28,605 bases of DNA from assembly GCA_034668825.1 (NCBI GenBank), contig JAXDOR010000085.1:1-28605 (forward strand), read 5' to 3'. Of the stretch, positions 17,517-25,166 are shown one piece after another. Under the pieces are notes generated by a model, which saw only the letters and a list, made by a program, of their open reading frames with translations, searched no databases and had not been told where the DNA came from. This DNA is from CANKHA01 sp034668825 (GTDB taxonomy: Bacteria > Pseudomonadota > Alphaproteobacteria > Rhizobiales > Xanthobacteraceae). A program made the position numbers and the translations under genes. Position 1 is the first letter of the stretch. Each line of letters begins with the position of its first letter.

Positions 17517-17730
17517 TCGTTGGCGCCGTCTTACGCCCCGCCAGATCGAGATCGCCTCACTCATTGTCGAGGGCCTTAGCAGCAAGCAAATCGGCAGAGC
17601 GCTCGCGATAAGCCCGCTGACCGTCGCCAAACATCGACGCGACATCTTTCGTCGCCTCGGCGTCCACTCCGCCGCAGAACTGTGCCGTCAAGCGCTCTCC
17701 ATCGACGGCGGCCATACCACAACAGAGTGA
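17479..17730 (+). pseudogene. Second LuxR-type HTH domain, out of frame with the first
   Basis: The frame opens after a TGA at 17476-17478 and ends at TGA 17728-17730. From 17524 it encodes a complete LuxR-type HTH: RRLTPRQIEIASLIVEGL, SSKQIGRALAISPLTVAKHR and RDIFRRLGVHSAAEL. There is no ATG, GTG or TTG between 17479 and the domain, so it cannot start independently in the usual way. Removing one base around 17480-17515 would join it to the preceding frame. It could be a frameshifted pseudogene, a programmed +1 frameshift or a sequencing error. Confidence 0.6.
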
Positions 17731-17754
17731 TATCCGGCGAAACCCTTACAAGTC

Positions 17755-17782
17755 ATGGTTGACTCCCGTAACAAACAACCAT
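17755..17782 (+). promoter_or_regulatory. Inverted repeat before the 326-residue gene
   Basis: ATGGTTG (17755-17761) and CAACCAT (17776-17782) form a 7-bp inverted repeat with a 14-nt spacer. It ends just before GGGAGAAG, the ribosome-binding site of the next gene. It could be an operator for the adjacent HTH protein or a 5' leader hairpin. TTGACT at 17759-17764 could serve as a -35 element, but no matching -10 is clear. Confidence 0.35.
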
Positions 17783-17795
17783 TGGGAGAAGTAAC

Positions 17796-18776
17796 ATGGC
17801 TGCGGAAACAATCAACGTTTACATCGATACTGCCCAGTTGCAGGCGCAGAAGAATAATAACTACAGCCTGTACCTCGCCAAGAAAGTGAACGAGCAGTTC
17901 ACCGTCATCTGGCAATCGATGGGTCCGGTGGCAACCGTGAATCATCCATCCTATGAGTACAAGAACACTTTCTCAATCGAAGTGCCAAATTACGAAGTGA
18001 ACTACGGCACGGTGACCAAGCAAGACGGCTCCGTTACCTTCAATGCATCAGGGAAGCCGCAAACCATCTCCATCGGCCAAACGGTAATCCTCGACGACAA
18101 CGGACTTTTCGCCGATCCCAAGAATGATGGCACCGCCGGAGAGATCATCATCCACAACGCTCTTGCCAACAATCCCAATGTGATTCTGCTGGACGACGAA
18201 GGCAACCCGATTTTCGTCAACACCAAGAGCGGCATGGATATCGGCGACGCAGAGCTCACGCCAATCGACACTTATCAGATCTGGTTCGACAACTACCAGG
18301 AGACGGGAACGATCATCGCCCACCAGGTCAGCAATATTGCGACCGTTGTATTCGACGGCGGCACGACCGAGAAAACGATCAGTTACAATACCGCAGGCGA
18401 GTGGCAAACCGGCCCCCTCAGTCAGAAACTCGACATTCCCACTGCCGGCCTCGCGGAAGTGGATCCGCTGACCGTCACAGTGCTTGCAACCTTCAAATAT
18501 GCGCTGACAGCGGGGGCGGTGACCTATCTACTGAATAAACTCATCCAAAAGTTCGGCGTCCTGCAGCCGACCCAGATTACGGCAGCGGTGGGAAGCACGA
18601 AGCTGACGTTGAAGTTCGCTGGACCGCGAGTCCAGGAAATACTTTCTGCCTTCGGCACTGATAAATACGAATCCGCGGTCAACAATGCGCTTAGTGCTGC
18701 CAAGAAGGATAAAGCGTCCGACCTGCAGAAAGAGACCTGGACCGTGAGCGAAAGCACGGTAGGCGTATCTTATTGA
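17796..18776 (+). CDS. Protein of unknown function, 326 residues
   Basis: I do not recognise the family. The start is secure: GGGAGAAG lies 5-7 nt before the ATG. There is no signal peptide or lipobox. Residues 1-215 look beta-rich and are high in Asn, Thr, Tyr and Gly, with blocks such as NYSLYLAKKVNEQFTVIWQS, TISIGQTVILDDNGLF and PIDTYQIWFDNYQETGT. Residues about 225-253 (LTVTVLATFKYALTAGAVTY onward) are hydrophobic and might insert into a membrane. The Lys-rich C-terminus is helical, then ends in short strands. GC content is lower than in neighbouring genes, suggesting transfer. It follows the broken HTH gene and ends before a strong hairpin. A cytoplasmic, inclusion-forming or pore-forming role is conceivable, but nothing proves one. 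Confidence 0.8.
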   Translation: MAAETINVYIDTAQLQAQKNNNYSLYLAKKVNEQFTVIWQSMGPVATVNHPSYEYKNTFSIEVPNYEVNYGTVTKQDGSVTFNASGKPQTISIGQTVILDDNGLFADPKNDGTAGEIIIHNALANNPNVILLDDEGNPIFVNTKSGMDIGDAELTPIDTYQIWFDNYQETGTIIAHQVSNIATVVFDGGTTEKTISYNTAGEWQTGPLSQKLDIPTAGLAEVDPLTVTVLATFKYALTAGAVTYLLNKLIQKFGVLQPTQITAAVGSTKLTLKFAGPRVQEILSAFGTDKYESAVNNALSAAKKDKASDLQKETWTVSESTVGVSY

Positions 18777-18796
18777 GCAATCCGGGCGGTCCGATT

Positions 18797-18832
18797 TGCA
18801 TCCCCTGGCGGTGTCGCGCGCCAGGGGATGCA
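18797..18832 (+). terminator. Strong hairpin after the 326-residue gene
   Basis: TGCATCCCCTGGCG (18797-18810) pairs perfectly over 14 bp with 18819-18832 around an 8-nt loop. It lies 20 nt after the stop codon of the plus-strand gene and 46 nt beyond the serA stop on the other strand, so it could terminate in both directions. There is no T-run on either side. Confidence 0.6.
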
Positions 18833-18878
18833 CACCATCGGTAACTTCACGCCCGATGTGACCCCCAGCACCATGCCC

Positions 18879-20465
18879 TCAGAATTTCAGCGGCTTCGCC
18901 TGTTGCACCTGCGGCAGCGCGCGCACTTTGGCGAGCACCTCGGGCGGCAGTTCGCTGTCGATCTCGATCAGGGCGACAGCCTGGCCGCCGGGTGCCACGC
19001 GGCCGACGTGGAAGGTGGCGATGTTGATCCCGGCTTCGCCCAGCGTCGAGGAAAAGCGGCCAATGAAGCCGGGCTTATCCAGGTTGGTGATGTAGATCAT
19101 CGACGAGCCGAACTCGGCATCCATCCGGATGCCCTTGATGTTGACGATGCGGGGACGGCCGTCGGCGTAAACCGTGCCGGATACCGACCGCGATCTGGAT
19201 TCGGTAATGACGGTGAGCGTAATCAGGCTCTCATAGTCGCCCGCCGCCTCGCGCGTCATTTCCTCGATGACGATGCCGCGGTCCTTGGCGACGCTCGGCG
19301 CGGAGACCACGTTGACGCCCTGGAGCATCGGACGCAGCAAGCCCGCGATGGCCGAGGAAGTCAGGGCCTTGGTATTCATCCGCGCCACCAGTCCTTCGTA
19401 AGAAAGCTGGACCTTGTTGATGCCGGATTCGGTCAACTGGCCGGCGAAGGAACCGAGTTTCTCCGCGAGCGCGATGAAAGGTTTCAGCTTCGGCGCTTCC
19501 TCGGCGGTGATCGAGGGAAAGTTGACCGCGTTGGAAATGGCGCCAGTCAACAAATAGTCCGACATCTGCTCCGCCACCTGCAGCGCCACGTTTTCCTGCG
19601 CTTCCATCGTCGAAGCGCCGAGGTGCGGCGTGCAGACCACGTTCGGATGACCGAACAGAACATTGGAAACCGCGGGTTCCTCCACGAATACGTCAAAGGC
19701 CGCGCCCGCGACCTGCTTGGAATCCAGCGCCGCGGCCAGTGCCTGCTCGTCGACGAGACCGCCGCGCGCGCAGTTGATAATGCGCACGCCCTTCTTCATC
19801 GTCGCGATGGCCTTGGCGTCGATGATATTTTTCGTCTTGTCGGTGAGCGGCGTGTGCAAGGTGATGAAATCGGCGCGCTTGAACAGCTCGGCAAGCTCGA
19901 CCTTTTCGACGCCGAGATCGCGGGCGCGTTCGGGCGAGAGGAAGGGATCGTAAGCGATCACCTTCATCTTCAGGCCCTTGGCGCGATCGGCGACGATCGA
20001 GCCGATATTGCCGCAGCCGATGACGCCGAGCGTCTTCGCGGTGATCTCGACCCCCATGAAGCGGTTCTTTTCCCACTTGCCGGCCTGCGTGGAGGCGTCG
20101 GCGGCGGGGATTTCCCGCGCCAGCGCCAGCATCAGCGTGATCGCATGCTCCGCCGTGGTGATCGAATTGCCGAACGGCGTATTCATGACGATGATGCCCT
20201 TGGCGGTCGCCGCGGGAATATCGACATTGTCGACGCCGATGCCGGCGCGGCCGATCACTTTCAGCTTGCTCGCTTTCTCCAGCATCTTTGCCGTCACCTT
20301 GGTGGCGGAGCGGATGGCGAGACCGTCGAAGCCGCCGATGATGTCGGCGAGCTTGTCTTTGTCCTTCCCGAGATTCGGCTGGAAATCGACCTCGATGCCG
20401 CGATCCTTGAAGATCTGCACGGCGGCGGGCGACAGGGCGTCGGAGATGAGCACTTTGGGGGTCAT
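18879..20465 (-). CDS. serA: D-3-phosphoglycerate dehydrogenase
   Basis: SerA oxidises 3-phosphoglycerate to 3-phosphohydroxypyruvate with NAD, the first step of serine synthesis. At 528 residues it is the long form. The N-terminal substrate-binding domain comes first, then the NAD-binding core (GVIGCGNIGS, catalytic Arg in CARGGLVDE, Glu in VFVEEPA, His in TPHLGAST). An intervening ASB domain and a C-terminal ACT domain (IYITNLDKPGFIGR to LPQVQQAKPLKF) complete it, the latter implying feedback control by serine. GAGGAA precedes the ATG. It is the last gene after serC and the HEAGH protein, 16 nt downstream of the latter. A fragment of its 3' end recurs at 17079-17123. Confidence 0.98.
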   Translation of the reverse strand: MTPKVLISDALSPAAVQIFKDRGIEVDFQPNLGKDKDKLADIIGGFDGLAIRSATKVTAKMLEKASKLKVIGRAGIGVDNVDIPAATAKGIIVMNTPFGNSITTAEHAITLMLALAREIPAADASTQAGKWEKNRFMGVEITAKTLGVIGCGNIGSIVADRAKGLKMKVIAYDPFLSPERARDLGVEKVELAELFKRADFITLHTPLTDKTKNIIDAKAIATMKKGVRIINCARGGLVDEQALAAALDSKQVAGAAFDVFVEEPAVSNVLFGHPNVVCTPHLGASTMEAQENVALQVAEQMSDYLLTGAISNAVNFPSITAEEAPKLKPFIALAEKLGSFAGQLTESGINKVQLSYEGLVARMNTKALTSSAIAGLLRPMLQGVNVVSAPSVAKDRGIVIEEMTREAAGDYESLITLTVITESRSRSVSGTVYADGRPRIVNIKGIRMDAEFGSSMIYITNLDKPGFIGRFSSTLGEAGINIATFHVGRVAPGGQAVALIEIDSELPPEVLAKVRALPQVQQAKPLKF

Positions 20466-20481
20466 GGATTCCTCGAAATTG

Positions 20482-20970
20482 TCAGGCGTTGCAACGCAGC
20501 CAGCACAGCATGTGCGGATAGGGTTTCGCGCCGCGGGCCGCGGCGGAGCGAGACTCGACGGTCATTCCGTAAAACTGCAGCAATGGCACGCCGAGATAAT
20601 TCCCGGCCGCGAAGTTCTCGATCAGCGCCGGCGATCCGCCTTTGTAGCCGCCCGAATGAAACACAACGGACGGATCGAGCTTGAGGTGACGCGCGGCGGC
20701 ATAGGACCACGCCAGCGCCGCCATCTCGTCACCGCCGTCCGGCGACAGCCGCGGCTCCTTGCGCGACTGCGGCGCGGTCACCGCGATATGACCAGCCTCG
20801 TGCAGGATGTCTCCCGGATAGGAGAGGCGCGGCTGATCCAGCAGAATGGTTCCGTATTGAATGTCGAGGCCTGGAACAAAGGTCGGCTCAGCCAGGACCG
20901 CGGCTTTCACATCGATGCCAATGCCGCGAACGAAGGTGGCGAGCTGTTGCGTGAGGGGATCGGAGAACAT
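20482..20970 (-). CDS. Small HEAGH-motif protein between serC and serA
   Basis: This 162-residue protein starts at the ATG at 20970 (MFSDPLTQQL), 5 nt after the serC stop. The same frame continues upstream only as an overlap with serC and is not real there. The motif DILHEAGHIAV at about residues 54-64 is a zinc-metallopeptidase-type HExxH, and an acidic stretch GGDEMAALAWSY follows. There is no signal peptide, so it should be cytoplasmic. A third metal ligand cannot be assigned with confidence. Position suggests co-transcription with serC and serA and tight translational coupling to serC. I know no role for such a protein in serine synthesis. Confidence 0.82.
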   Translation of the reverse strand: MFSDPLTQQLATFVRGIGIDVKAAVLAEPTFVPGLDIQYGTILLDQPRLSYPGDILHEAGHIAVTAPQSRKEPRLSPDGGDEMAALAWSYAAARHLKLDPSVVFHSGGYKGGSPALIENFAAGNYLGVPLLQFYGMTVESRSAAARGAKPYPHMLCWLRCNA

Positions 20971-20975
20971 CGCGG

Positions 20976-22148
20976 TCACGCCGCTTTCGCGAGCGCGTCC
21001 TTGGTCTTGGCATAGGCCCAGTCGAGCCAGGGCATCAGCGCCTCGACATCGCGGCTTTCCACGGTGGCGCCGCACCAGATGCGAAGGCCCGGCGGGGCGT
21101 CGCGATAGGCGGCGATGTCGTAGCCGGCGCCTTCCTTCTCGATGGCACCCGCGAGATTTTTCGCGAATGTTGCCTGGCCGTCGGCGTTGAGCGACGTGAC
21201 TGCCGCGTCCACGACTTTCAAGCAAACCGACGTATTCGAGCGAATGGAAGAATCCTTTGCGAGGAATTCCGCCCAGGGCGTTTTCGCCACCCAATCGGAA
21301 ATGACTTTGGTGTTGGCGTCGGCGCGCGCGACCAGCGCCGGCAAGCCGCCGAGCGATTTCGCCCATTGCAGCGTGTCGAGATAATCCTCGACGCAGAGCA
21401 TCGAGGGCGTGTTGATGGTCTCGCCCTCGAAAATGCCCTCCATCAGCTTGCCGCCTTTGGTCATGCGAAAGATTTTCGGCAGCGGCCAGGGCGGATTGTA
21501 GCTTTCGAGCCGGGCGACGGCGCGCGGCGACAGGATCAGCATGCCATGCGCGGCCTCGCCGCCGAGCGCCTTCTGCCAGGAGAAGGTGACGACATCGAGC
21601 TTGGGGAAATCCAAACGCTGAGCGAAAGCCGCCGAGGTGGCGTCGCAGATCGCCAGTCCTTCGCGGTTCGCCGGAATCCAGTCGCCGTTCGGCACGCGCA
21701 CGCCGGAGGTGGTGCCGTTCCAGGTGAAAACGACATCGGTCTTCCAATCGACCTTGGAAAGATCGGGCAATTCGCCATAAGGCGCCTTCAGCGTCTTGAC
21801 GTCCTTGAGCTTGAGTTCCTTGGCAACATCGCTGACCCAGCCTTCACCGAAGGATTCCCAGCTCAACATCGTGACGGGACGCGGGCCGAGCAGCGACCAC
21901 AGCGCCATCTCCACCGCGCCGGTATCCGACGCCGGCACGATGCCGATGCGGTAGTCGGCGGGGACTTCCAATATTTCGCGGGTGAGATCGATGGCGCGCT
22001 TGAGCTTCGCCTTGCCGATCTTCGATCGGTGGGAGCGTCCGAGCACGGCGTCGGTGAGGACTTGCAGGCTCCAGCCGGGGCGCTTGGCGCAGGGGCCGGA
22101 AGAGAAGTGCGGGCAGGCCGGCCGCACGCCGGGCATTGGATTCGTCAT
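20976..22148 (-). CDS. serC: Phosphoserine aminotransferase
   Basis: SerC is a PLP enzyme that converts 3-phosphohydroxypyruvate and glutamate to phosphoserine, the second step after SerA. From the ATG at 22148 (MTNPMPGVRPACPHFSSGPC) it has 390 residues, matching the alphaproteobacterial type. The PLP-binding lysine is in FSWQKALGGEAAHG, and SGPCAKRPGW and GRSHRSKIGKAKL are typical of this group. GGAAGGA lies about 8 nt upstream; a longer open frame to 22253 is not supported. It is the first gene of serC-HEAGH protein-serA. Confidence 0.97.
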   Translation of the reverse strand: MTNPMPGVRPACPHFSSGPCAKRPGWSLQVLTDAVLGRSHRSKIGKAKLKRAIDLTREILEVPADYRIGIVPASDTGAVEMALWSLLGPRPVTMLSWESFGEGWVSDVAKELKLKDVKTLKAPYGELPDLSKVDWKTDVVFTWNGTTSGVRVPNGDWIPANREGLAICDATSAAFAQRLDFPKLDVVTFSWQKALGGEAAHGMLILSPRAVARLESYNPPWPLPKIFRMTKGGKLMEGIFEGETINTPSMLCVEDYLDTLQWAKSLGGLPALVARADANTKVISDWVAKTPWAEFLAKDSSIRSNTSVCLKVVDAAVTSLNADGQATFAKNLAGAIEKEGAGYDIAAYRDAPPGLRIWCGATVESRDVEALMPWLDWAYAKTKDALAKAA

Positions 22149-22321
22149 GCTGTCTATCCTTCCAGATAGGCGCCCCTCGGTGGGGAGGGGTTTCCCGCCG
22201 CCGGGCATAAGGAAGGGAACAGCCGCCGTCAAGACGGCGCTGCCACGCGGCACAATGGATTGTCGATTAATGCCGGCTCGATCTGGCGATCACGAAGCTT
22301 GCAAGCAGATGCAGCGCGGAC

Positions 22322-23203
22322 TCAGAACTTAAAGCCAACGCCCACCCGGCCGGTGCTGATACCGCCGGAAATTCTCGAGATCGGTGCCAAGCCGATATAC
22401 TCCACTTCGCCGCGTACAAAGACATTGGACATCAACATGAAATCGACGCCGGCAGAGACGGCGAAGCCGTAGATAAATGCGTTGGTTTTGGCCTCACTCT
22501 GCGTGAATGAAAAGATGGTGCAGGGCGGGCTGGCCGACCCGTCGCAAGGAACCGGAGGCCGGGTGGGATTCTCTATCCCGGAAACCGTGGCGGAGCGCGC
22601 GAAGGCCGCCTGTCCAACCGCTACGCCGGCCGTGACATAAGGCAAGAAATTTCCGACGACCCAGCCGGCGCGCGCGCGAATGGTCGCAAGGTCGGTGATC
22701 TGCATCGAGCCGCTGCCAGTGATCGTGACGAGATAAACGTTACCGCCGGCTGCGGTGACTCGGGCAAGCGGCGAGTTTGGAGCGCTGACAGAGAAGGAGG
22801 CGCGGCTGTAGTTCAGTTCCATTCCAACGATGACCTCATCCCACTGGGAATTGTAGCCAGCGAAACCGCCGTAGCTCCGCCCTTGGGTGCCCGTTTGTCC
22901 AAGTACTTCCCATTCGGAAGGGTGCCGTTCAGCCTCCAGCGCGAGCTCACGAAGACTAAAGGCAACGAGGGATTTGGTAGCCTGCGAGAAGTCCATGTGC
23001 ACGCTGCTGTAACCGAGCTGCCCGCCGGCATAGAACCCGCCCCAGCGCGCAAAAGCAGGAGCAGCGATAGGCACAGCGGCGGCCGGTTGAAGAACCGGCA
23101 CGACGGCATCAGAACCGCGCAAGGTCGGAATTTCTGGTTGATCGGCTGCGAATGCGTCGGTGACCAGGCCGGCGAGGGCAAAAGCCAAGATCAAGCGACG
23201 CAT
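22322..23203 (-). CDS. Outer-membrane beta-barrel protein
   Basis: This is a 293-residue Omp31/porin-like barrel. The signal peptide MRRLILAFALAGLVTDAFA is followed by ADQP. After a Pro/Ala linker, WGGFYAGGQLGYSS is the classic opening strand, and alternating hydrophobic and polar strands follow. The last strand ends in phenylalanine (GRVGVGFKF), the BAM recognition signature. An extracellular loop carries a possible disulfide pair (PCDGSASPPC). GGGGA precedes the ATG. It starts 25 nt after the next barrel gene (23229-23957), so the two are probably one transcript. It may act as a structural outer-membrane protein; pore function is not evident. Confidence 0.9.
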   Translation of the reverse strand: MRRLILAFALAGLVTDAFAADQPEIPTLRGSDAVVPVLQPAAAVPIAAPAFARWGGFYAGGQLGYSSVHMDFSQATKSLVAFSLRELALEAERHPSEWEVLGQTGTQGRSYGGFAGYNSQWDEVIVGMELNYSRASFSVSAPNSPLARVTAAGGNVYLVTITGSGSMQITDLATIRARAGWVVGNFLPYVTAGVAVGQAAFARSATVSGIENPTRPPVPCDGSASPPCTIFSFTQSEAKTNAFIYGFAVSAGVDFMLMSNVFVRGEVEYIGLAPISRISGGISTGRVGVGFKF

Positions 23204-23228
23204 GATCGTCCCCGCGACTTGCTGCGCC

Positions 23229-23957
23229 CTACAGCGACCAGCGCAAACCGAGCCGGATCTCGTCCGCCGACAATTTCTTGAAGGTCAGCTGATTTCCGAA
23301 GAAATCGACACCGGTTGTCGCCTCGCCGAAGCTGATGTGGCGGTAGCCCAAATCGACGGCGTAGTTTTGCGATATTTTGTAGCTGATGCCGGCCATCCAG
23401 GCCCAAGCGAGATTCCAGTTGCTCGTCGCCGGAACCGGCGTGATGAGAGGCAGAGAAGCGCGGCTGAAATCGCCCGTCCGCAGATAGGCGCCGCCGACTC
23501 CCGCGCCAATGTAGGGCGTGACGCCGTACCAGGTTCCGAGATCGCCGTAGATATTGCCAAGCGTGGTGATGCTGTCGATTCGTGCCGTGAAGTCCGGCAC
23601 CAGCGCCGTGGTGTTGCCCCAGTATTTTGTCTTGGTGCCGTAATCCAACGTTACGTCGGCGCGAAACCACTGCATTTTATAACCGACGCCAAGACCCAAC
23701 ACGCCGGACCTATCTATTTTGTCGGCAGTGGTCGGGACCGGAGCCAGATTGGCAACGCTGCCCAAGTGGTTCATGCGGTAGCCGACGTCGCCGCGCAAAT
23801 ACCAGTTCGAAGACACCTCATCGATGACGCTTGGCGCCCGCACCAGCGGGGGCGGCAGCGGCATCGAAGGCGGCCGCGGAAGATCGGCCGCTTGCGCAGT
23901 GGCGCAGAGCGCGAAAGCCAGTGTCCCGATCGCCGCGAAAGTCTTCAAGCTGCGCAT
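23229..23957 (-). CDS. Outer-membrane beta-barrel protein
   Basis: Taken from the ATG at 23957 this protein has 242 residues and a clean signal peptide (MRSLKTFAAIGTLAFALC, cleavage after TAQA). The open frame to 24011 adds 18 residues that would spoil the signal peptide. The barrel region opens with SSNWYLRGDVGYRMN and shows repeated strand/turn units such as GLGVGYKMQWFRADVTLDYG and IGAGVGGAYLRTG. It ends at GLRWSL. It resembles the 309-residue barrel at 24158 (both have WYLRGD(V/I)G, then GLGVGY and a GTW turn), suggesting paralogy. A TTAA-N7-TTAACCTTAA box lies exactly 80 nt upstream, at the same distance as in the other paralogue. Confidence 0.9.
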   Translation of the reverse strand: MRSLKTFAAIGTLAFALCATAQAADLPRPPSMPLPPPLVRAPSVIDEVSSNWYLRGDVGYRMNHLGSVANLAPVPTTADKIDRSGVLGLGVGYKMQWFRADVTLDYGTKTKYWGNTTALVPDFTARIDSITTLGNIYGDLGTWYGVTPYIGAGVGGAYLRTGDFSRASLPLITPVPATSNWNLAWAWMAGISYKISQNYAVDLGYRHISFGEATTGVDFFGNQLTFKKLSADEIRLGLRWSL

Positions 23958-24036
23958 GACATGATCCCTTGATAACGCCGAGCGTCCGGCGCGAGCCGAG
24001 CCCAATTCCAACTTTGTGAATCATCTCAGACAGAGG

Positions 24037-24057
24037 TTAAGGCTCGATTAACCTTAA
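24037..24057. promoter_or_regulatory. CtrA-like box upstream of the 242-residue barrel gene
   Basis: The order TTAA (24037), seven bases, TTAACCTTAA (24048-24057) matches the CtrA consensus TTAA-N7-TTAA plus an extra TTAA. It begins 80 nt upstream of the start codon. The same arrangement, with an identical 10-mer and identical distance, lies before the paralogous gene at 25087. Confidence 0.65.
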
Positions 24058-24105
24058 CTTTTCACCTTGTTTGGCTTTGCCGTTAACGGACTGCGCTACG
24101 CCTCC

Positions 24106-24138
24106 AAAACAAAACGGCGCGGAGAGTCCCCGCGCCGT
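24106..24138 (-). terminator. Rho-independent terminator of the 309-residue barrel gene
   Basis: On the minus strand ACGGCGCGG (24138-24130) pairs with CCGCGCCGT (24122-24114) around 7 nt, and a TTTTGTTTT tail follows. It lies 20 nt beyond the stop codon at 24158 and separates this gene from the barrel genes downstream. Confidence 0.75.
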
Positions 24139-24157
24139 CTCGGCGTAAATTCGACCG

Positions 24158-25087
24158 CTATCCCTTGCGTATGAGCGGTGGCGGCGGCGCGTAAACTTGC
24201 GGCGCATAGACCTGCGGCTGCTGGTAGATCATCTGCGGCTGCGGCGGCAGCGGCGCCGGCACGTCGCAGCACACAAACCGCACGCCAAGCTTCAGGTCAT
24301 GAGAGCTGATCGACTTGAACTGCATCGGGTTATTGAAATTATTCGTGCCCGTGTAAGTGACCAGATCTCCGGACTGCGCATCGCCAAGGTTGACGTAGCG
24401 GTAGGCCAACTCCACCGTCATCGATGGCGTCGCCTTGAATGCAAGCCCCGCATGCAGCGCCCAGGCGAAACCGATTTGCGATGCGGCGGCTCCAAAGGCG
24501 ACCCCATTTAAGGGCGTATTGACGTCAAGGAAGCTGCTGATGGTGTTGCGCGTGAAGCCGACGCCGAGTCCGACGAAGGGCGTGATGCACCACCAGGTAC
24601 CAAGGTCGGCATAGGCGTTTGCAAGCACGAGAAACTCGGATTTGCTGGCGCGGTATTCATCGGTATAGGCGGCGTTGACGATGTCGAGGCCGTGGAAGTT
24701 GGCCTTGCCGCGATATTCGCCGGTGACGTCAAACCGCAGCCACTCATTGTATTGGTAGCCGACGCCAAGTCCGAAGAACGGCGCGCTGTCAAAGCCCATG
24801 CCTACCGGCACGACAGAGTTTCCGGCGTAAAGTAAATTGTTCAGGCTGCTGACCTGCTGCGTGCTCATTCCGATATCGCCGCGCAGGTACCAGGTGCTGA
24901 AGTCCTCCTCCATGCAAAGCGGGATCCCCGGATACATCTGGGCCTGCGAGCGCGGAACGCAGACCGGCTGCATGACGGGGGGCATTGGCATTTGCATAGG
25001 CATGTCGGCGGCATCGGCCGTGCTTGCCAGCATCGTCGCGCCTGTCAGGGTTGCGGCTGCAACCGCCCATACGGAGGCCCTGCGCAT
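24158..25087 (-). CDS. Outer-membrane beta-barrel protein with Pro-rich tail
   Basis: The 309-residue protein has a signal peptide (1-27, cleavage near ADA). A Met/Pro-rich segment (ADMPMQMPMPPVMQP) and a Cys pair (VCVPRS, PLCMEE) come next, then a barrel opening with FSTWYLRGDIGMS. Barrel units include FFGLGVGYQYNEWLRFDVTG and TPSMTVELAYRYVNLGDAQ, and the barrel closes at HDLKLGVRFVCCD. Unusually, about 35 residues of Pro/Gln/Tyr repeats (PQVYAPQVYAPPPPL) follow the last strand, so the terminal aromatic signature is not at the chain end. AAGGA precedes the ATG. It has its own CtrA-like box 80 nt upstream and a terminator, so it is likely a single-gene unit. Confidence 0.9.
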   Translation of the reverse strand: MRRASVWAVAAATLTGATMLASTADAADMPMQMPMPPVMQPVCVPRSQAQMYPGIPLCMEEDFSTWYLRGDIGMSTQQVSSLNNLLYAGNSVVPVGMGFDSAPFFGLGVGYQYNEWLRFDVTGEYRGKANFHGLDIVNAAYTDEYRASKSEFLVLANAYADLGTWWCITPFVGLGVGFTRNTISSFLDVNTPLNGVAFGAAASQIGFAWALHAGLAFKATPSMTVELAYRYVNLGDAQSGDLVTYTGTNNFNNPMQFKSISSHDLKLGVRFVCCDVPAPLPPQPQMIYQQPQVYAPQVYAPPPPLIRKG

Positions 25088-25166
25088 ATTGTCGTCCTTC
25101 TTGCTGCGGGCGGAACGGGCGATCGACCGCGTACACGCCGAACGAGAGGACGATCTCAGGAAATTG

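Larger units (their letters stand above)
17095..18929. mobile_element. Putative 1.8-kb insert between direct repeats at the serA 3' end
   Basis: Identical 26-bp direct repeats at 17095-17120 and 18904-18929 bracket the frameshifted LuxR-type HTH gene and the 326-residue unknown gene. The enclosed DNA is visibly less GC-rich than its neighbours and uses more AT-ending codons. Duplication of a gene's 3' end is what elements leave when they integrate at the end of a conserved gene. No integrase, transposase or terminal inverted repeat is visible, so this may be a decayed or cargo-only insert, or an unequal recombination product. Confidence 0.45.

Noticed and set aside
18828..20684. Plus-strand open frame of 618 codons
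   Set aside because: It is entirely antisense to serA and the HEAGH gene, rich in Arg/His/Asp/Gly as such shadows are, and lacks domain signatures.
20971..21747. Long form of the HEAGH-motif gene
   Set aside because: Upstream of 20970 the frame only overlaps serC and its sequence is a shifted reading of serC.
22222..22240. Hairpin between serC and the barrel gene as a terminator
   Set aside because: The full stem would leave only a 2-nt loop and there is no T-tract. It is also placed far from the barrel stop.
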